Origin: Plantactinospora endophytica
GTDB taxonomy: Bacteria; Actinomycetota; Actinomycetes; Mycobacteriales; Micromonosporaceae
Direction of reading: 5' to 3'
Assembly (NCBI RefSeq): GCF_016862915.1
Contig: NZ_BONW01000030.1
Coordinates: 62,001 to 126,000 of the forward strand
Length of the DNA: 64,000 nucleotides
Part shown: piece after piece, positions 1-8,933 of the stretch
Layout: each line of letters begins with the position of its first letter
How positions within the stretch are numbered: the stretch's first letter is position 1
Position numbers and translations under genes: made by a program
The notes under the pieces: generated by a model
Told to the model about the DNA's origin: nothing
The model's input: the letters and a program-made list of their open reading frames with translations, nothing else
Database searches by the model: none

Positions 1-2
1 AA

Positions 3-326
3 CTGGCGCTGATGCGCGGCGAGCCCCGGCCGATGCTGAAGGAACAGTTGGCGCACCTGGTCGAGATGTCGACCCGGCAACTGGTCTTCATCCACGTCGT
101 GCCGCGATCCGCCGGGCTGTATGCCGGGCAGATGGGCCCGCTGATCCTCGCCTCCCTGCCCGGCGGAGGCGACGTGGCGTTCCTCGAAGACCAGGCGGCG
201 GGACGGCTGCTGGCCGAGCCGGACCAGGTTGCCGCGATGGCGCGGGCCTGGGACGCGATACGCTCGGTAGCACTTCCCCGAGACATGTCCCGAGACCTGA
301 TCGTGAGGATGGCGAACGAGCAATGA
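3..326 (+). CDS. XRE-family regulator with DUF5753 domain, C-terminal part
   Basis: This reading frame is open from the window edge, so the N-terminal helix-turn-helix lies outside. What remains (about 107 codons) matches the C-terminal half of the DUF5753 domain of XRE-type regulators, ending in SRDLIVRMANEQ. Its stop overlaps the start of a DUF397 gene (ATGA), the usual arrangement of this regulator pair in actinomycetes. Such regulators are thought to control development or secondary metabolism together with the small DUF397 protein. The assignment rests on the C-terminal pattern plus the neighbour. A very similar C-terminal sequence is found as a remnant at 17974-18081. Confidence 0.75.
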   Translation: MALMRGEPRPMLKEQLAHLVEMSTRQLVFIHVVPRSAGLYAGQMGPLILASLPGGGDVAFLEDQAAGRLLAEPDQVAAMARAWDAIRSVALPRDMSRDLIVRMANEQ

Positions 327-502
327 CTCCCAACTGGCGAAAGTCGACCCGCAGCAACGCGAACGGCGGCGCCTGCGTCGAGGTCGCCGACAACCTCCCC
401 GGCCGCGTACTCGTCCGGGACAGCAAGGACCCACACGGACCAGCCCTGACCTTCGGCCCGGCCGCCTGGCGGCACTTCGTGCACCGCGTCGCCGCCCGCT
501 GA
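323..502 (+). CDS. DUF397 domain protein, 59 aa
   Basis: This short gene overlaps the stop of the preceding regulator by four bases and is probably translationally coupled to it. The product starts MTPNWRKSTRSNANGGACVE and carries the DUF397 signature: W-R-KS-RS-N-GGACVEVA, then VRDSKDP and a tryptophan near the end. DUF397 proteins are small partners of XRE/DUF5753 regulators. Their biochemical role is unclear, with anti-regulator activity suggested. It is close in sequence to the second DUF397 gene at 17796-17987. Confidence 0.9.
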   Translation: MTPNWRKSTRSNANGGACVEVADNLPGRVLVRDSKDPHGPALTFGPAAWRHFVHRVAAR

Positions 503-581
503 CAGCCCGAGCCCTCGGTGACCGGCGCGGTGCCGGGGCGTCGCCGTTGCCGTACCCCTTGAAGCAGCCCGGCCCACGGCC

Positions 582-2210
582 TCAGATCATCGTCTGGGCG
601 TTGGCCTCCATCTCGGTGGCCGCGTCGCCCTTGCGGTCCCTGGCCAGGGCCTCGGCGGAGCCGGCCGGCGGTCCGCCGCGCAGTTCGCGGTTCGGCATCG
701 CCAGGGTGACCGCGACCGCCAGGATCGCGACCAGCCCGGCCACCAGGAAGACGGTGTGCAGCGCGCCGACGAACGACTCCTGGACGGCGGCCCGGATCGG
801 CTCCGGCAGGGCCAGGATCCGGGACGGCTCGTTGACCGAGAACTCCATGGTGGCTCCGGCGAACTGGGCGCGCTGCTCCGGCGGAAGCTGCCCGATCGCG
901 CCGGGCAGCCGGTCGGCCAGTCCCCGGGAGAGTCCGGCGGAGAGCACCGCACCGAGGATCGCCACCCCGAACGAACCGCCCAGCGACCGGAAGAAGGTCG
1001 CGGCCGAGGTACCGGCGCCGAGGTCGCGTACCTCGACCGCGTTCTGCACGGCGAGGACCAGCGACTGCATGCAGAGGCCGAGGCCGACACCGATGATCAC
1101 CATGTAGATGAAGGCGTTCCAGAGCGGCGTGTCCACCTGCAACTGGGTGAAGAGCAGCATGCCGGCGACCAGCACCGCCGCCCCGGCCACCGGGAACCAC
1201 TTGTACCGGCCGATCTGGCTGATCGCCCGGCCGGAGAGTACCGAGGTGACGATCACGCCGGCCATCATCGGCAGCATCAGCAGACCGCTGTCCGTCGGCG
1301 ACGCGCCCTTGACGATCTGGAGGTAGAGCGGGATGAAGATGATCGACCCGAACATCACCAGACCGAGGATGAAGCCCGCCGTGTTGGCCAGCGCGAAGGT
1401 GGGTCGGCGGAACAGCGAGATCGGCAGGATCGGCTCGGCCACCCGGGCCTCCTGGACCAGGAACAGTACGCCGAACACCGCGCCGGCCACGAACAGCCCG
1501 ATGATGACGCCGGAACCCCAGGCGTACTCGTTGCCACCCCAGCTCAGCGCGAGCAGCAGGGCGCTCACCCCGGCGACCAGCAGGCCGGCGCCGAGCCAGT
1601 CGATGGCGTGCTTCCGCCGCTGGAACGGGATCAGCCGCATCACGTGGTAGCAGACGATGATGGCCACCACCGCCAGCGGCACGTTCAGGAAGAAGATCCA
1701 CCGCCAGTCGTGCTCGGCGAAGTACCCGCCGACCAGCGGCCCGGCGACCGAGGAGAGCCCGAACACCGCACCGAAGAGGCCCTGGTAACGGCCGCGTTCC
1801 CGGGGCGACACGACGTCCGAGATGATGGTGAAGGCCAGCGTCATCAGACCGCCGGCGCCGAGCCCCTGCACGCCACGGGTGATGATGAGCTGGGTCATGT
1901 CCTGCGAGAAGCCGGCGGCGAGCGAGCCGACCAGGAACGCCCCGATGGAGAAGAGGAAGACCGGGCGGCGGCCGAAGAGGTCGGCCATCTTCCCGTACAG
2001 CGGGGTGGAGGCGGTCGACGCCAGCAGGTACGCGGTGACCACCCACGAGTAGTGGTTGATCCCGCCCAGCTCGCCGACGATGGTGGGCAGCGCCGTTCCG
2101 ACGATGGTCTGGTCCAGCGCGGCCAGCAGCATGCCGGTCATCAGGCCGCTCATCAGGAGCAGGATCTGTCGGTGGCTCAGCGCCGGCCGCGCCTCGTCAG
2201 CGGTGGTCAT
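582..2210 (-). CDS. MFS multidrug efflux transporter, DHA2 (14-TM) family
   Basis: The product of 542 aa is an EmrB/QacA-type proton-driven drug exporter of the cytoplasmic membrane. Family motifs are visible: LDQTIVGTALPTIV in TM1, GKMADLFGRRPV (motif A) after TM2 and RGVQGLGAGGL (motif B) in TM4, followed by about ten more hydrophobic segments and a charged C-terminus. I chose the ATG at 2210 because GAAGAGG lies a few bases upstream; an in-frame ATG 24 bases further out has no such site. No TetR or MarR gene is adjacent, so regulation is unknown. The substrate cannot be told from sequence. Confidence 0.9.
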   Translation of the reverse strand: MTTADEARPALSHRQILLLMSGLMTGMLLAALDQTIVGTALPTIVGELGGINHYSWVVTAYLLASTASTPLYGKMADLFGRRPVFLFSIGAFLVGSLAAGFSQDMTQLIITRGVQGLGAGGLMTLAFTIISDVVSPRERGRYQGLFGAVFGLSSVAGPLVGGYFAEHDWRWIFFLNVPLAVVAIIVCYHVMRLIPFQRRKHAIDWLGAGLLVAGVSALLLALSWGGNEYAWGSGVIIGLFVAGAVFGVLFLVQEARVAEPILPISLFRRPTFALANTAGFILGLVMFGSIIFIPLYLQIVKGASPTDSGLLMLPMMAGVIVTSVLSGRAISQIGRYKWFPVAGAAVLVAGMLLFTQLQVDTPLWNAFIYMVIIGVGLGLCMQSLVLAVQNAVEVRDLGAGTSAATFFRSLGGSFGVAILGAVLSAGLSRGLADRLPGAIGQLPPEQRAQFAGATMEFSVNEPSRILALPEPIRAAVQESFVGALHTVFLVAGLVAILAVAVTLAMPNRELRGGPPAGSAEALARDRKGDAATEMEANAQTMI

Positions 2211-2493
2211 AGTGCCTCTTCCCCCCGTTGGCACGGAAAATGCCTGCCGCCAGTCTCGACCCGCGCGGCCCGCCCGCGTCGCCGAGCGCCGGGTTTGTGA
2301 TCACTCTCATGGGTGCCCGGCGCCCGACCGACGACGGTAGGGCGGATGCGCGCAGCGGGGGCGCGGTGCTCGACTCGGACCGGTTACGCGTGCGCGGAAG
2401 TGTGCCGAGCTGAACTGTGCCGAGCCGAGCGCTGCCGTGCCGACCGCCGACCGGCTGCGTGCCGACGCCGACGCCGACGGCGCCGGCCACCGG

Positions 2494-3042
2494 TCAGTGG
2501 CGACCTTCGGCGAGTTCCTCCACCAGCTTGGCGCAGAACGCCGGCAGGTCGTCCGGCTTCCGGCTGGTCACCAGGCCGTTGTCGACGTGGCACTCCGCGT
2601 CGACCCAGTGCGCGCCCGCGTTCGAGAGGTCGGTGCGGAGGCTGGGCCAGGAGGTGAGGGTGCGGCCCTTGACCACGTCGGCGTCGATCAGCGTCCACGG
2701 CGCGTGGCAGATCGCCCCGACCGGCTTGCCGGCGTCGAAGAACGCCCGGACGAACCGGACGGCGTCCGGATCGGCCCGTAGGGCGTCCGGGTTGGCCACC
2801 CCGCCGGGCAGCACCAGGCCGTCGTAGGCCGCCGGGTCCGCCTGGGCCACGGTCGTGTCGACGTCGTACGTCCCGGACTTGTCCAGGTGGTTGAACGCCT
2901 GGATCCGGCCGCCGTCGAGGGAGACCAGTTCGACCCGGCCGCCGGCCGCCTCGACCGCCTCCCGGGGACGGGTGTACTCGACCTCCTCCACGCCGTCGGT
3001 GGCCAGGAAGGCGATGCGCTTGCCCTGCAACGTCGCGGTCAT
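2494..3042 (-). CDS. DJ-1/PfpI family protein (class I glutamine amidotransferase-like)
   Basis: The protein of 182 aa belongs to the DJ-1/PfpI superfamily: LPGG in the middle and a nucleophile elbow AICHAPWTL with the expected cysteine-histidine pair. Close relatives (Pfp1, YhbO, general stress protein 18) act as cytosolic stress proteins, with protease or deglycase activity reported. The ATG at 3042 is preceded by GAGAGGAGAA, a good ribosome binding site; the frame stays open further upstream but without one. It is divergent from the HldE-like gene, leaving about 180 bases for both promoters. Confidence 0.9.
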   Translation of the reverse strand: MTATLQGKRIAFLATDGVEEVEYTRPREAVEAAGGRVELVSLDGGRIQAFNHLDKSGTYDVDTTVAQADPAAYDGLVLPGGVANPDALRADPDAVRFVRAFFDAGKPVGAICHAPWTLIDADVVKGRTLTSWPSLRTDLSNAGAHWVDAECHVDNGLVTSRKPDDLPAFCAKLVEELAEGRH

Positions 3043-3224
3043 CTCGGTTCTCCTCTCCGAGGACGGGAACGGGGGATATGTGACGACGATCCGTTTGGTC
3101 GCGTCCCGTGAAAAGACGTTCCCGGCACGACATGCGCCAAACCCGCCGTACGACGACCGGCAGCCGCCGCCGGCCGCACGGCGGGGCAGGTTTGTCCGGC
3201 CGGGCACCGGGGACCCGCAGCGAC

Positions 3225-5531
3225 ATGGCGACAGACGCAGCGGAACAGCGCCGGTTGGCCTCGGTGGTGGAGAGCTGGCTCGGCCGGGGCGTACTGGTGG
3301 TCGGCGACGCCATGCTGGACGAGTGGCGGTTCGCCGAGTCGGACCGGCTCTGCCGGGAGGCACCCGCCCCGGTGTTGTCCCTGCGGCGCCGGCTCACGGC
3401 GGCCGGTGGCGCCGCGAACACCGCCGTCAACCTCACCGCGCTGGGCGGCCGGGCCGCGCTGGTCGCCCCGGTCGGCGCGGACGTCGCCGGTGACGAACTG
3501 CACGACTGCCTGGACCGGGCCGGCGTCTGGGACCGCACCATCAGCCAGCCCGGTCGCCCCACCCCGGTGAAGCGTCGACTGCTCGCCGCCGACCAGATCC
3601 TGCTCCGCGAGGACGAGGGCGACGCCGACGAGACACTGCCCGAGGAGGGCGTACGGCGGATGCTGAACGCGCTCGCCCGGGCAACAGAGGAGTTGCGGGC
3701 CGACCGGGACGGTCAGCCGCCGACCCTGGTGGTCTGCGACTACGGTCTGGGTGCCCTGCCGGAGGCGGTACGCACCTGGCTCGTCCGGCACCGCGACTCC
3801 TTCGCCACGGTCGCCCTGGACGCGCACGACCTGGCCTACTGGCGTGGGCTGGCCCCGACCGTGGTGACGCCGAGCTTCGCCGAGGCGACCCGACTGCTCG
3901 ACGAGGCGGTCTCCGCCGGACCGTCCGGCCCGCCGACAGCGCTCGCCAGCACCCGGGTCAGCGTCGCCGAGGACGGCACGACCGTGGCCACCGGCGGCCG
4001 GAGCGACGACGCCAGCGCCGAAGACGACGCCCGGAAGGTCAGCGCGGGCGCGGAGCCCGGAAAGGTCGGCGCGGGCGCGGACGCCGGCAGGATCAGCGCG
4101 AACGCCGGCAGGGTCGCCGTGGGTGCCGACGCGGGAAAGGACGCCGACGGCACCGCCGCGAAGGACCCCGCGAGCGGCACCGGAGCAGGCCACGACAGCG
4201 GCACCGGGAGCGGCACCGGAACAGGCCACGGCAGCGGCACCGGGAGCGGCACCGGAACAGGCCACGGCAGCGGCAGCGGCACTCGAAGTGGAGGCGGCGC
4301 CGGAGCGGGCCGCCCGGCGTCGTCGCCCGGCCGGCCCGGACCGGTACTCGCCGCCGGTGCCGAGGACGGCGGCCGGGACGGCGACCGGTCGTCCACACCG
4401 GACGGAACGCCACCGGGCAGCGGCGAGGGTGCCGGCCCGGTCGGCGGCGACGGCATCACCGTGACGAGTGACGAGATCGGCGTGTCCGGCGACGACATCG
4501 TGGTGGCCGGCGACGAGACGTCGAGTGCGGCCGGTGGGCGGCCGGTCGCGGCCGGTGGCGCCAGCCGGGCCCTGGTCGCCCAGGCCCGCCTCGCCGAGCT
4601 GCGGGAACGCACCGGCGCCGACGTGGTGGCGGTGACCCTGGACGCCGAGGGCGCGGTGGTCGGCGGGGCCGACGGGCGCCCCCGCCGCAGCCACGCCACT
4701 CCGGTACCGGCCAGTTACGCCGTAGGCGCCGGTGACGCGTACCTGGCCGCGATGACGCTGGCGCTGGCCGCCGACGCGCCGCTGCCGACCGCCGCCCAGC
4801 TCGCCCAACTCGCCGCCACGACAACCGTCTCGGACACCGGTACCTGTGTCTGCCTCCGGGAGGACCTGCTCGCCGCGCTGGGCTCGACCGGCGACGAACC
4901 GGCCCGGATCGTGCTCGACCGGGCCACCCTGCTCGAACTCGTCGAGGGACACCGGGCCGACGGCCGGTCCGTCGTCTTCACCAACGGCTGCTTCGACGTA
5001 CTGCACCGGGGGCATGTGCGCTATCTCGACCAGGCACGCCAGCTCGGTGACCTGCTGGTGGTGGCGGTCAACTCGGACGACAGCGTACGGCGACTCAAGG
5101 GCGCGGACCGGCCGGTGAACCCGGTGGAGGACCGGGTGGCCGTACTCGCCGCGCTGTCCTGTGTGGACCACGTGGTGGTCTTCGAGGAGGACTCGCCGAC
5201 CGCGCTGATCGAGGCCGTCCGCCCCGACGTGTACGTCAAGGGCGGCGACTACCCGCCGGAGATGGTCCCCGAGGCACCCCTGGTACGCCGACTCGGCGGC
5301 CAGGTCCGCACCCTCGGCTACGTACCCGACCGGTCCACCTCGGCAGTGATCGACCGGATCCGGTCGCACGGCGACGACCGACGACAGGCGGCGACCGGTG
5401 CGACCCACCCCGGGCCAGGCGGGGCGGCGGCAGACTCCGACCCGAGCGGAGCGTCGGACCGAAGCAGGGAGGTCGTCGCCGCGCCGATCGAGGCGGGCGG
5501 GGCGGCGTCCGGGTCGAGCCGCCCGGCGTGA
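3225..5531 (+). CDS. hldE: Bifunctional heptose-7-phosphate kinase / heptose-1-phosphate nucleotidyltransferase (HldE-like) with large insert
   Basis: The 768-aa protein joins a PfkB-type sugar kinase (GVLVVGDAMLDEW, AAGGAANTAVNL, and the catalytic GAGDAY near residues 501-506) to a cytidylyltransferase-like domain (TNGCFDVLHRGH near residue 590, VKGGDYPPE). HldE makes ADP- or NDP-heptose precursors for surface glycans or antibiotics. Most HldE proteins are about 470-500 aa. Here residues ~228-443 are a low-complexity Gly/Ser/Thr/Ala/Asp-rich insert inside the kinase domain, partly built from 36-bp repeats. Catalytic residues on both sides are intact. The following glycosyltransferase overlaps its stop (GTGA), so the two are coupled. 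The start at 3225 is the most probable of several; its ribosome site is weak. Confidence 0.85.
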   Translation: MATDAAEQRRLASVVESWLGRGVLVVGDAMLDEWRFAESDRLCREAPAPVLSLRRRLTAAGGAANTAVNLTALGGRAALVAPVGADVAGDELHDCLDRAGVWDRTISQPGRPTPVKRRLLAADQILLREDEGDADETLPEEGVRRMLNALARATEELRADRDGQPPTLVVCDYGLGALPEAVRTWLVRHRDSFATVALDAHDLAYWRGLAPTVVTPSFAEATRLLDEAVSAGPSGPPTALASTRVSVAEDGTTVATGGRSDDASAEDDARKVSAGAEPGKVGAGADAGRISANAGRVAVGADAGKDADGTAAKDPASGTGAGHDSGTGSGTGTGHGSGTGSGTGTGHGSGSGTRSGGGAGAGRPASSPGRPGPVLAAGAEDGGRDGDRSSTPDGTPPGSGEGAGPVGGDGITVTSDEIGVSGDDIVVAGDETSSAAGGRPVAAGGASRALVAQARLAELRERTGADVVAVTLDAEGAVVGGADGRPRRSHATPVPASYAVGAGDAYLAAMTLALAADAPLPTAAQLAQLAATTTVSDTGTCVCLREDLLAALGSTGDEPARIVLDRATLLELVEGHRADGRSVVFTNGCFDVLHRGHVRYLDQARQLGDLLVVAVNSDDSVRRLKGADRPVNPVEDRVAVLAALSCVDHVVVFEEDSPTALIEAVRPDVYVKGGDYPPEMVPEAPLVRRLGGQVRTLGYVPDRSTSAVIDRIRSHGDDRRQAATGATHPGPGGAAADSDPSGASDRSREVVAAPIEAGGAASGSSRPA
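4172..4285 (+). repeat. 36-bp tandem repeat inside the HldE-like gene
   Basis: A 36-bp unit beginning CACCGGAGCAGGCCAC recurs at 4178, 4214 and 4250 with one or two changes. It encodes a Gly-Ser-Thr-Gly-His repeat within the linker inserted in the kinase domain. The unit length is a multiple of three, so expansion keeps the frame. Confidence 0.85.
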
Positions 5532-6574
5532 GCGCCGGTCCGCGACCCGACCGGGGCGGCGGACGGCCGACCCCGACAACCCGACCGCTCGACCCGGGCG
5601 ACCCGGCCGGCTTCCGTACGCCCCGGCTGCTGGACGTGCTGGTGCCGACCCGGAACCGCCCGGCGGAACTGGCCGTCACCCTGGCCGGCCTCGCCGCCCA
5701 GCACGCCACGCAGAGCAGTCCGCCAACCCGCGAACAGGACCGACACCCCACCCACAGCGGCACACCGGCCGACGGACAGGGCCGGCACTCCACCGACGGC
5801 GGCCCGGCGAGCGGCGGGGGCGGTCGGGACGGGGTGGCCCGGTTCGGGGTGGTGGTCAGCGACCAGTCCGACGGGGAGCCGGGCTGGGCGGAACCGGCGG
5901 CAGCGGCGATGGTGCGGGTACTCCGGCACCGTGGTCATCCGGTGCTGCTCACCCGCCGGCTGCCCCGGCGCGGGCTGGCCGAACACCGCGCCTACCTGCT
6001 GGACGCCTCGGCGGCCCGGTACGTACTTTTCCTCGACGACGACGTCTGGCTCGAACCCGGCACCGTCGACCGGCTGCTCACCGCGATCCGGGAACTCGGC
6101 TGCGGTTTCGTCGGCAACGCGGTGCACGGACTCTCCTATCTGGACGACGTACGCCCGGAGACGCACCGGCACTACGCCGAGTGGGACGGGCCGCCGACGC
6201 CGGAGCGGCTCCGACCCGGCACCCCGGAGTGGGACCGGGCGCAGATCCACTCGGCCGCCAACCTGCTGCACGTCACCGCCGCCCGAGGGCTGCCGGCCGG
6301 GCAGTGGCGGGCGTACAAGGTCTCCTGGATCGGCGGCTGCGTACTCTACGACCGGTCGCGGCTGCGCTCGGCCGGCGGATTCGACTTCTGGACCCGCCTC
6401 GACCCGGGGCACCAGGGCGAGGACGTCGCCGCCCAACTCGCCGTACTGGCCCGGTACGCCGGGGCCGGCGTGCTGCCCAGCGGCGCGTACCACCTGGAGG
6501 CGCCGACCACGGTGACCGAACGGACCATGGAGGCGTGGGAGGTCACGTCGTCGTCAGATCGGTCACCGCCGTGA
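5528..6574 (+). CDS. Glycosyltransferase family 2
   Basis: The 348-aa product has the GT-A fold start LLDVLVPTRNRP and the metal-binding DDD triad in LFLDDDVWL (D170-D172). Further on come GGCVLYDRSRL and a GEDVA motif typical of the acceptor side. A Ser/Thr/Gly-rich stretch (residues ~60-95) interrupts the N-terminal part and looks like linker expansion similar to that in its upstream neighbour. It starts with GTG overlapping the hldE stop, so the pair forms one operon, probably adding sugars to a heptose-containing glycan. It converges on and overlaps the GT9 gene by 32 bases. Confidence 0.85.
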   Translation: MSAGPRPDRGGGRPTPTTRPLDPGDPAGFRTPRLLDVLVPTRNRPAELAVTLAGLAAQHATQSSPPTREQDRHPTHSGTPADGQGRHSTDGGPASGGGGRDGVARFGVVVSDQSDGEPGWAEPAAAAMVRVLRHRGHPVLLTRRLPRRGLAEHRAYLLDASAARYVLFLDDDVWLEPGTVDRLLTAIRELGCGFVGNAVHGLSYLDDVRPETHRHYAEWDGPPTPERLRPGTPEWDRAQIHSAANLLHVTAARGLPAGQWRAYKVSWIGGCVLYDRSRLRSAGGFDFWTRLDPGHQGEDVAAQLAVLARYAGAGVLPSGAYHLEAPTTVTERTMEAWEVTSSSDRSPP

Positions 6575-7643
6575 GCACCTCCACCACCGGTACGTCGGTG
6601 ACGAACGAGACCCGGTGCGGGCAGGCCGGACCGCCGCCCCGGGCCGGATAGATCTCCCGGCTACAGTCCCGTCCACAGACCGGGCAGTTGATGGTCCACG
6701 AGGCGATCGGCCGGTGCCGGCCACGCAGCGGCGTCGCGCAGTTGATCAGGTTGCCGACCCAGAAGATGCCGACCGTCGGGGTGTCCAGCGCGGCGGCGAC
6801 GTGTACCGGGCCGGTGTCGTTGGCCACCACCACCGCACAACCGGCATAGAGGCCGATCAGGCCGCTCAGCGACAGCTCGCCGACCACCGAGCGGACCGGC
6901 CGTCGGGCCGCCGCCACCACCTGCTCGGCGAGGTTCCGCTCGTCCGGGATGCCGGTCACCAGTACCTCGTACCCCTCGTCGACGAGGTGGTCGGCGACCG
7001 CGGCGAACCGGTCCGCCGGCCAGCGGCGGCGCGGGTCGCTGGCACCGGGGTGCAGGGCGATCCGGGGCCGGTCCGGCTCGCCGAGCACCATCCGGGCCTC
7101 GGCCAGGTCCGCCTCGGTCGCCGCGAGCCGGGGTTCCAGGCCGGTCGGGCTGGCACCGACCAGGCCGGCGACCTCCAGGTAACGGACCACCTCGGGCTGG
7201 TAGTAGACGTACCGGAGCCAGCGGTCCAGCGGCGGAGCGTCCTCGGCCCGCAGTCCGGCGGTCACCCGGGCGCCGAGCCCGGCGACCAGCGGATTGGAGT
7301 TGGCGCCGCCACCGTGCATCTGGAGCGCGAGGTCGAACCGCTCCCGGCGGGCCGCGTCGAGAAACCGGTCCAACGCCTCCGTCGACGGCTCGGGCTCGTC
7401 CGCGCCGGCCTCCCGAATACCGGGTGCGGGCGGCACCACCAGTACCCGGTCGACCGGGCCGGGCCGGTCCCGGAGCAGCCGCTCGTGCCACGGGGCGCCG
7501 ATCAGCACCAGCTCGGCGTCCGGATAGCCGACCCGCAGCGCGTCGAGCGCCGGCAGCGCGAAGATGAAGTCGCCGAGCGCGTTGGCCCGGAGTACGGCGA
7601 TCCGCTCGACGTCCCGGACCAGATCGCGCACCTTGCCGATCAT
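6543..7643 (-). CDS. Glycosyltransferase family 9 (heptosyltransferase-like)
   Basis: The 366-aa product shows the GT9 pattern: VLRANALGDFIFALPAL at the N-terminus and NDTGPVHVAAAL in the C-terminal nucleotide-sugar binding half. GT9 enzymes transfer heptose from ADP-heptose. With hldE next door this strongly suggests a heptose-containing surface glycan. The tail carries several cysteines (NCPVCGRDC and ACPH), possibly a metal site. The start at 7643 fits the conserved N-terminus. It follows the Hsp20 gene by 22 bases on the same strand. Confidence 0.88.
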   Translation of the reverse strand: MIGKVRDLVRDVERIAVLRANALGDFIFALPALDALRVGYPDAELVLIGAPWHERLLRDRPGPVDRVLVVPPAPGIREAGADEPEPSTEALDRFLDAARRERFDLALQMHGGGANSNPLVAGLGARVTAGLRAEDAPPLDRWLRYVYYQPEVVRYLEVAGLVGASPTGLEPRLAATEADLAEARMVLGEPDRPRIALHPGASDPRRRWPADRFAAVADHLVDEGYEVLVTGIPDERNLAEQVVAAARRPVRSVVGELSLSGLIGLYAGCAVVVANDTGPVHVAAALDTPTVGIFWVGNLINCATPLRGRHRPIASWTINCPVCGRDCSREIYPARGGGPACPHRVSFVTDVPVVEVLTAVTDLTTT

Positions 7644-7665
7644 CGGGTACGGGTCCGCTGCCCGG

Positions 7666-8241
7666 TCAACCCGTGAACCGGGGCGCCGAAGTACCGACGG
7701 CGGTGTCCGGCCGGTGCAGTTCACGGTCGGCGGCCGGGTCGACGGTCACCGGCCCGCCACCGGCTCCGGCCGTACGCCCGGCAAGCTGGCCGGGGTCGTG
7801 CCGCCGGCCGCCGATGGTGATGGTCCGCCGGCCCGGCCGGGGTCCCTTCGGCAGCCTGACCGTGAGCAGGCCGTGGTCCATCACGGCGTCGATCCGGTCC
7901 GGGTCGACCGGCGCCGGCAGGTGTACCCGGTGCTCGAACGACCGGGTCTGCGATCCGCTCCCGACCAGTCCGTGGTCGGCGTTGACCTCGGCCTCGGACC
8001 GGGCCCGGATGCACAGTTCGCGGTCGTCGAGTTCGAGCGCCACCTCCTCCGGGGCGACTCCGGGCAGCCGGGCGACCACGGTCCAGCCGTCGTCGCTCGG
8101 AGTCAGCTCGACGTCGGGCTTCCCGCCCCGGCCGCCGGCCAGCGCGGAGCCGACCAGCCGGCCCAGCTCCGCACGGAGCGACTGCAACTCGCCGATCGGA
8201 TCGAAGCCCCGGTTTCCCGCACCACGTCCTGGCTCAGTCAT
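7666..8241 (-). CDS. Small heat shock protein, Hsp20/alpha-crystallin family
   Basis: The 191-aa protein contains an alpha-crystallin domain (residues ~45-140): VARLPGVAPEEVALELDD, an RSFEHRVHLP strand pair and the end motif GLLTVRLPK. Hsp20 proteins are ATP-independent holdases in the cytoplasm. The C-terminal tail is long and Gly/Pro-rich and no clear I-x-I motif is visible. GGGAGGGA lies upstream of the ATG. It probably shares a transcript with the GT9 gene. No HspR/HAIR box was recognised. Confidence 0.88.
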   Translation of the reverse strand: MTEPGRGAGNRGFDPIGELQSLRAELGRLVGSALAGGRGGKPDVELTPSDDGWTVVARLPGVAPEEVALELDDRELCIRARSEAEVNADHGLVGSGSQTRSFEHRVHLPAPVDPDRIDAVMDHGLLTVRLPKGPRPGRRTITIGGRRHDPGQLAGRTAGAGGGPVTVDPAADRELHRPDTAVGTSAPRFTG

Positions 8242-8280
8242 ACCGCCGTATTCCCTCCCGTCGCGCCTGCCACTCCTCGG

Positions 8281-8385
8281 ATCCGATCCCGGTCACCCGA
8301 CGGATCCGATGCCGGTCACCCACCGAATCCGATGCCGATCACCCGGCGAACCTGTGACCCGGCGAATCCGGTGCCGGTCACTGCT
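8281..8385. repeat. 23-bp short tandem repeat, about four units
   Basis: Units containing ATCCGATGCCGGTCACCC begin at 8281, 8304 and 8327, with a degenerate copy and a last unit at 8366. The array sits between the Hsp20 start and the end of the DUF2231 gene and runs a few bases into the latter's 3' end. Confidence 0.8.
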
Positions 8386-8893
8386 CGTCGGGGCGGTCGG
8401 CGGAGGCGGCGGCGGTGGTCCGGGGGCGCAGCGAACTCGGCGCGTTCAGGTCGGCCTCCGGATCCACTCCGACGCCGAGCCGGTCGACCATTTCGCCGCC
8501 GAGCCAGGCGCCGAGCGAGGCTCCGGCGACCGCCACCACCTCGATCGCCACCAGGGCACCGCCGGCCGCCCGGGTGTCCGCGGCCAGCCGCACCGCCCAG
8601 ACCGCGGCGAAGAGCAGCAGCACCGCGATGTTGGTCGCGCCGTGCGCCACCCCGACCCGCTTGGCCCGGGTGCCGGACGGTACGGCCAGCAGGTCCACCG
8701 CGCCGGCCAGCACCGCCAGTACCCCGCCGATCAGACCGACCAGGATGTTCCAGTACGCCAGCTCGCCGAGGAAGGCCGGTCCGCCGGCCACGTCGATGAT
8801 GTCGAAGATCGTGGCGGCCACGAAGAGCGCGATCGGGAACATCACCAGCATCGGATGGACCGGGTGCCCCAGCACCTTGATTCGGCTCTCCAT
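8378..8893 (-). CDS. DUF2231 family membrane protein
   Basis: The protein of about 171 aa has the DUF2231 pattern: HPVHPMLVMFPIALFV followed by four hydrophobic segments and a disordered Ala/Asp-rich C-terminus. Family members are small inner-membrane proteins of unknown function. Two ATGs are available (8899 and 8893). The GGAGG upstream is only two bases from the first and eight from the second, so 8893 is preferred. The gene end overlaps the 23-bp repeat array. Confidence 0.85.
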   Translation of the reverse strand: MESRIKVLGHPVHPMLVMFPIALFVAATIFDIIDVAGGPAFLGELAYWNILVGLIGGVLAVLAGAVDLLAVPSGTRAKRVGVAHGATNIAVLLLFAAVWAVRLAADTRAAGGALVAIEVVAVAGASLGAWLGGEMVDRLGVGVDPEADLNAPSSLRPRTTAAASADRPDEQ

Positions 8894-8933
8894 GATCATC
8901 GCCTCCCGGGCTCAGCGGATGCCTGCGCCACAC

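Noticed and set aside
88-2046. Long minus-strand open frame overlapping the MFS gene (652 codons)
   Set aside because: It is an out-of-frame shadow of the transporter gene, Arg/Pro/Gly-rich with no domain. GC-rich third positions keep alternative frames open throughout this window.
3039-5579. 846-codon frame antisense to the HldE-like gene
   Set aside because: Composition is Arg/Gly/Val repeat-like, opposite the repeat-containing linker, with no family match; the plus-strand frame has both enzyme domains.
8281-8385. Possible CRISPR array at the 23-bp repeats
   Set aside because: The units are directly adjacent with no spacers and are degenerate. No cas genes are near. The 27-, 45- and 46-bp arrays fail for the same reason.
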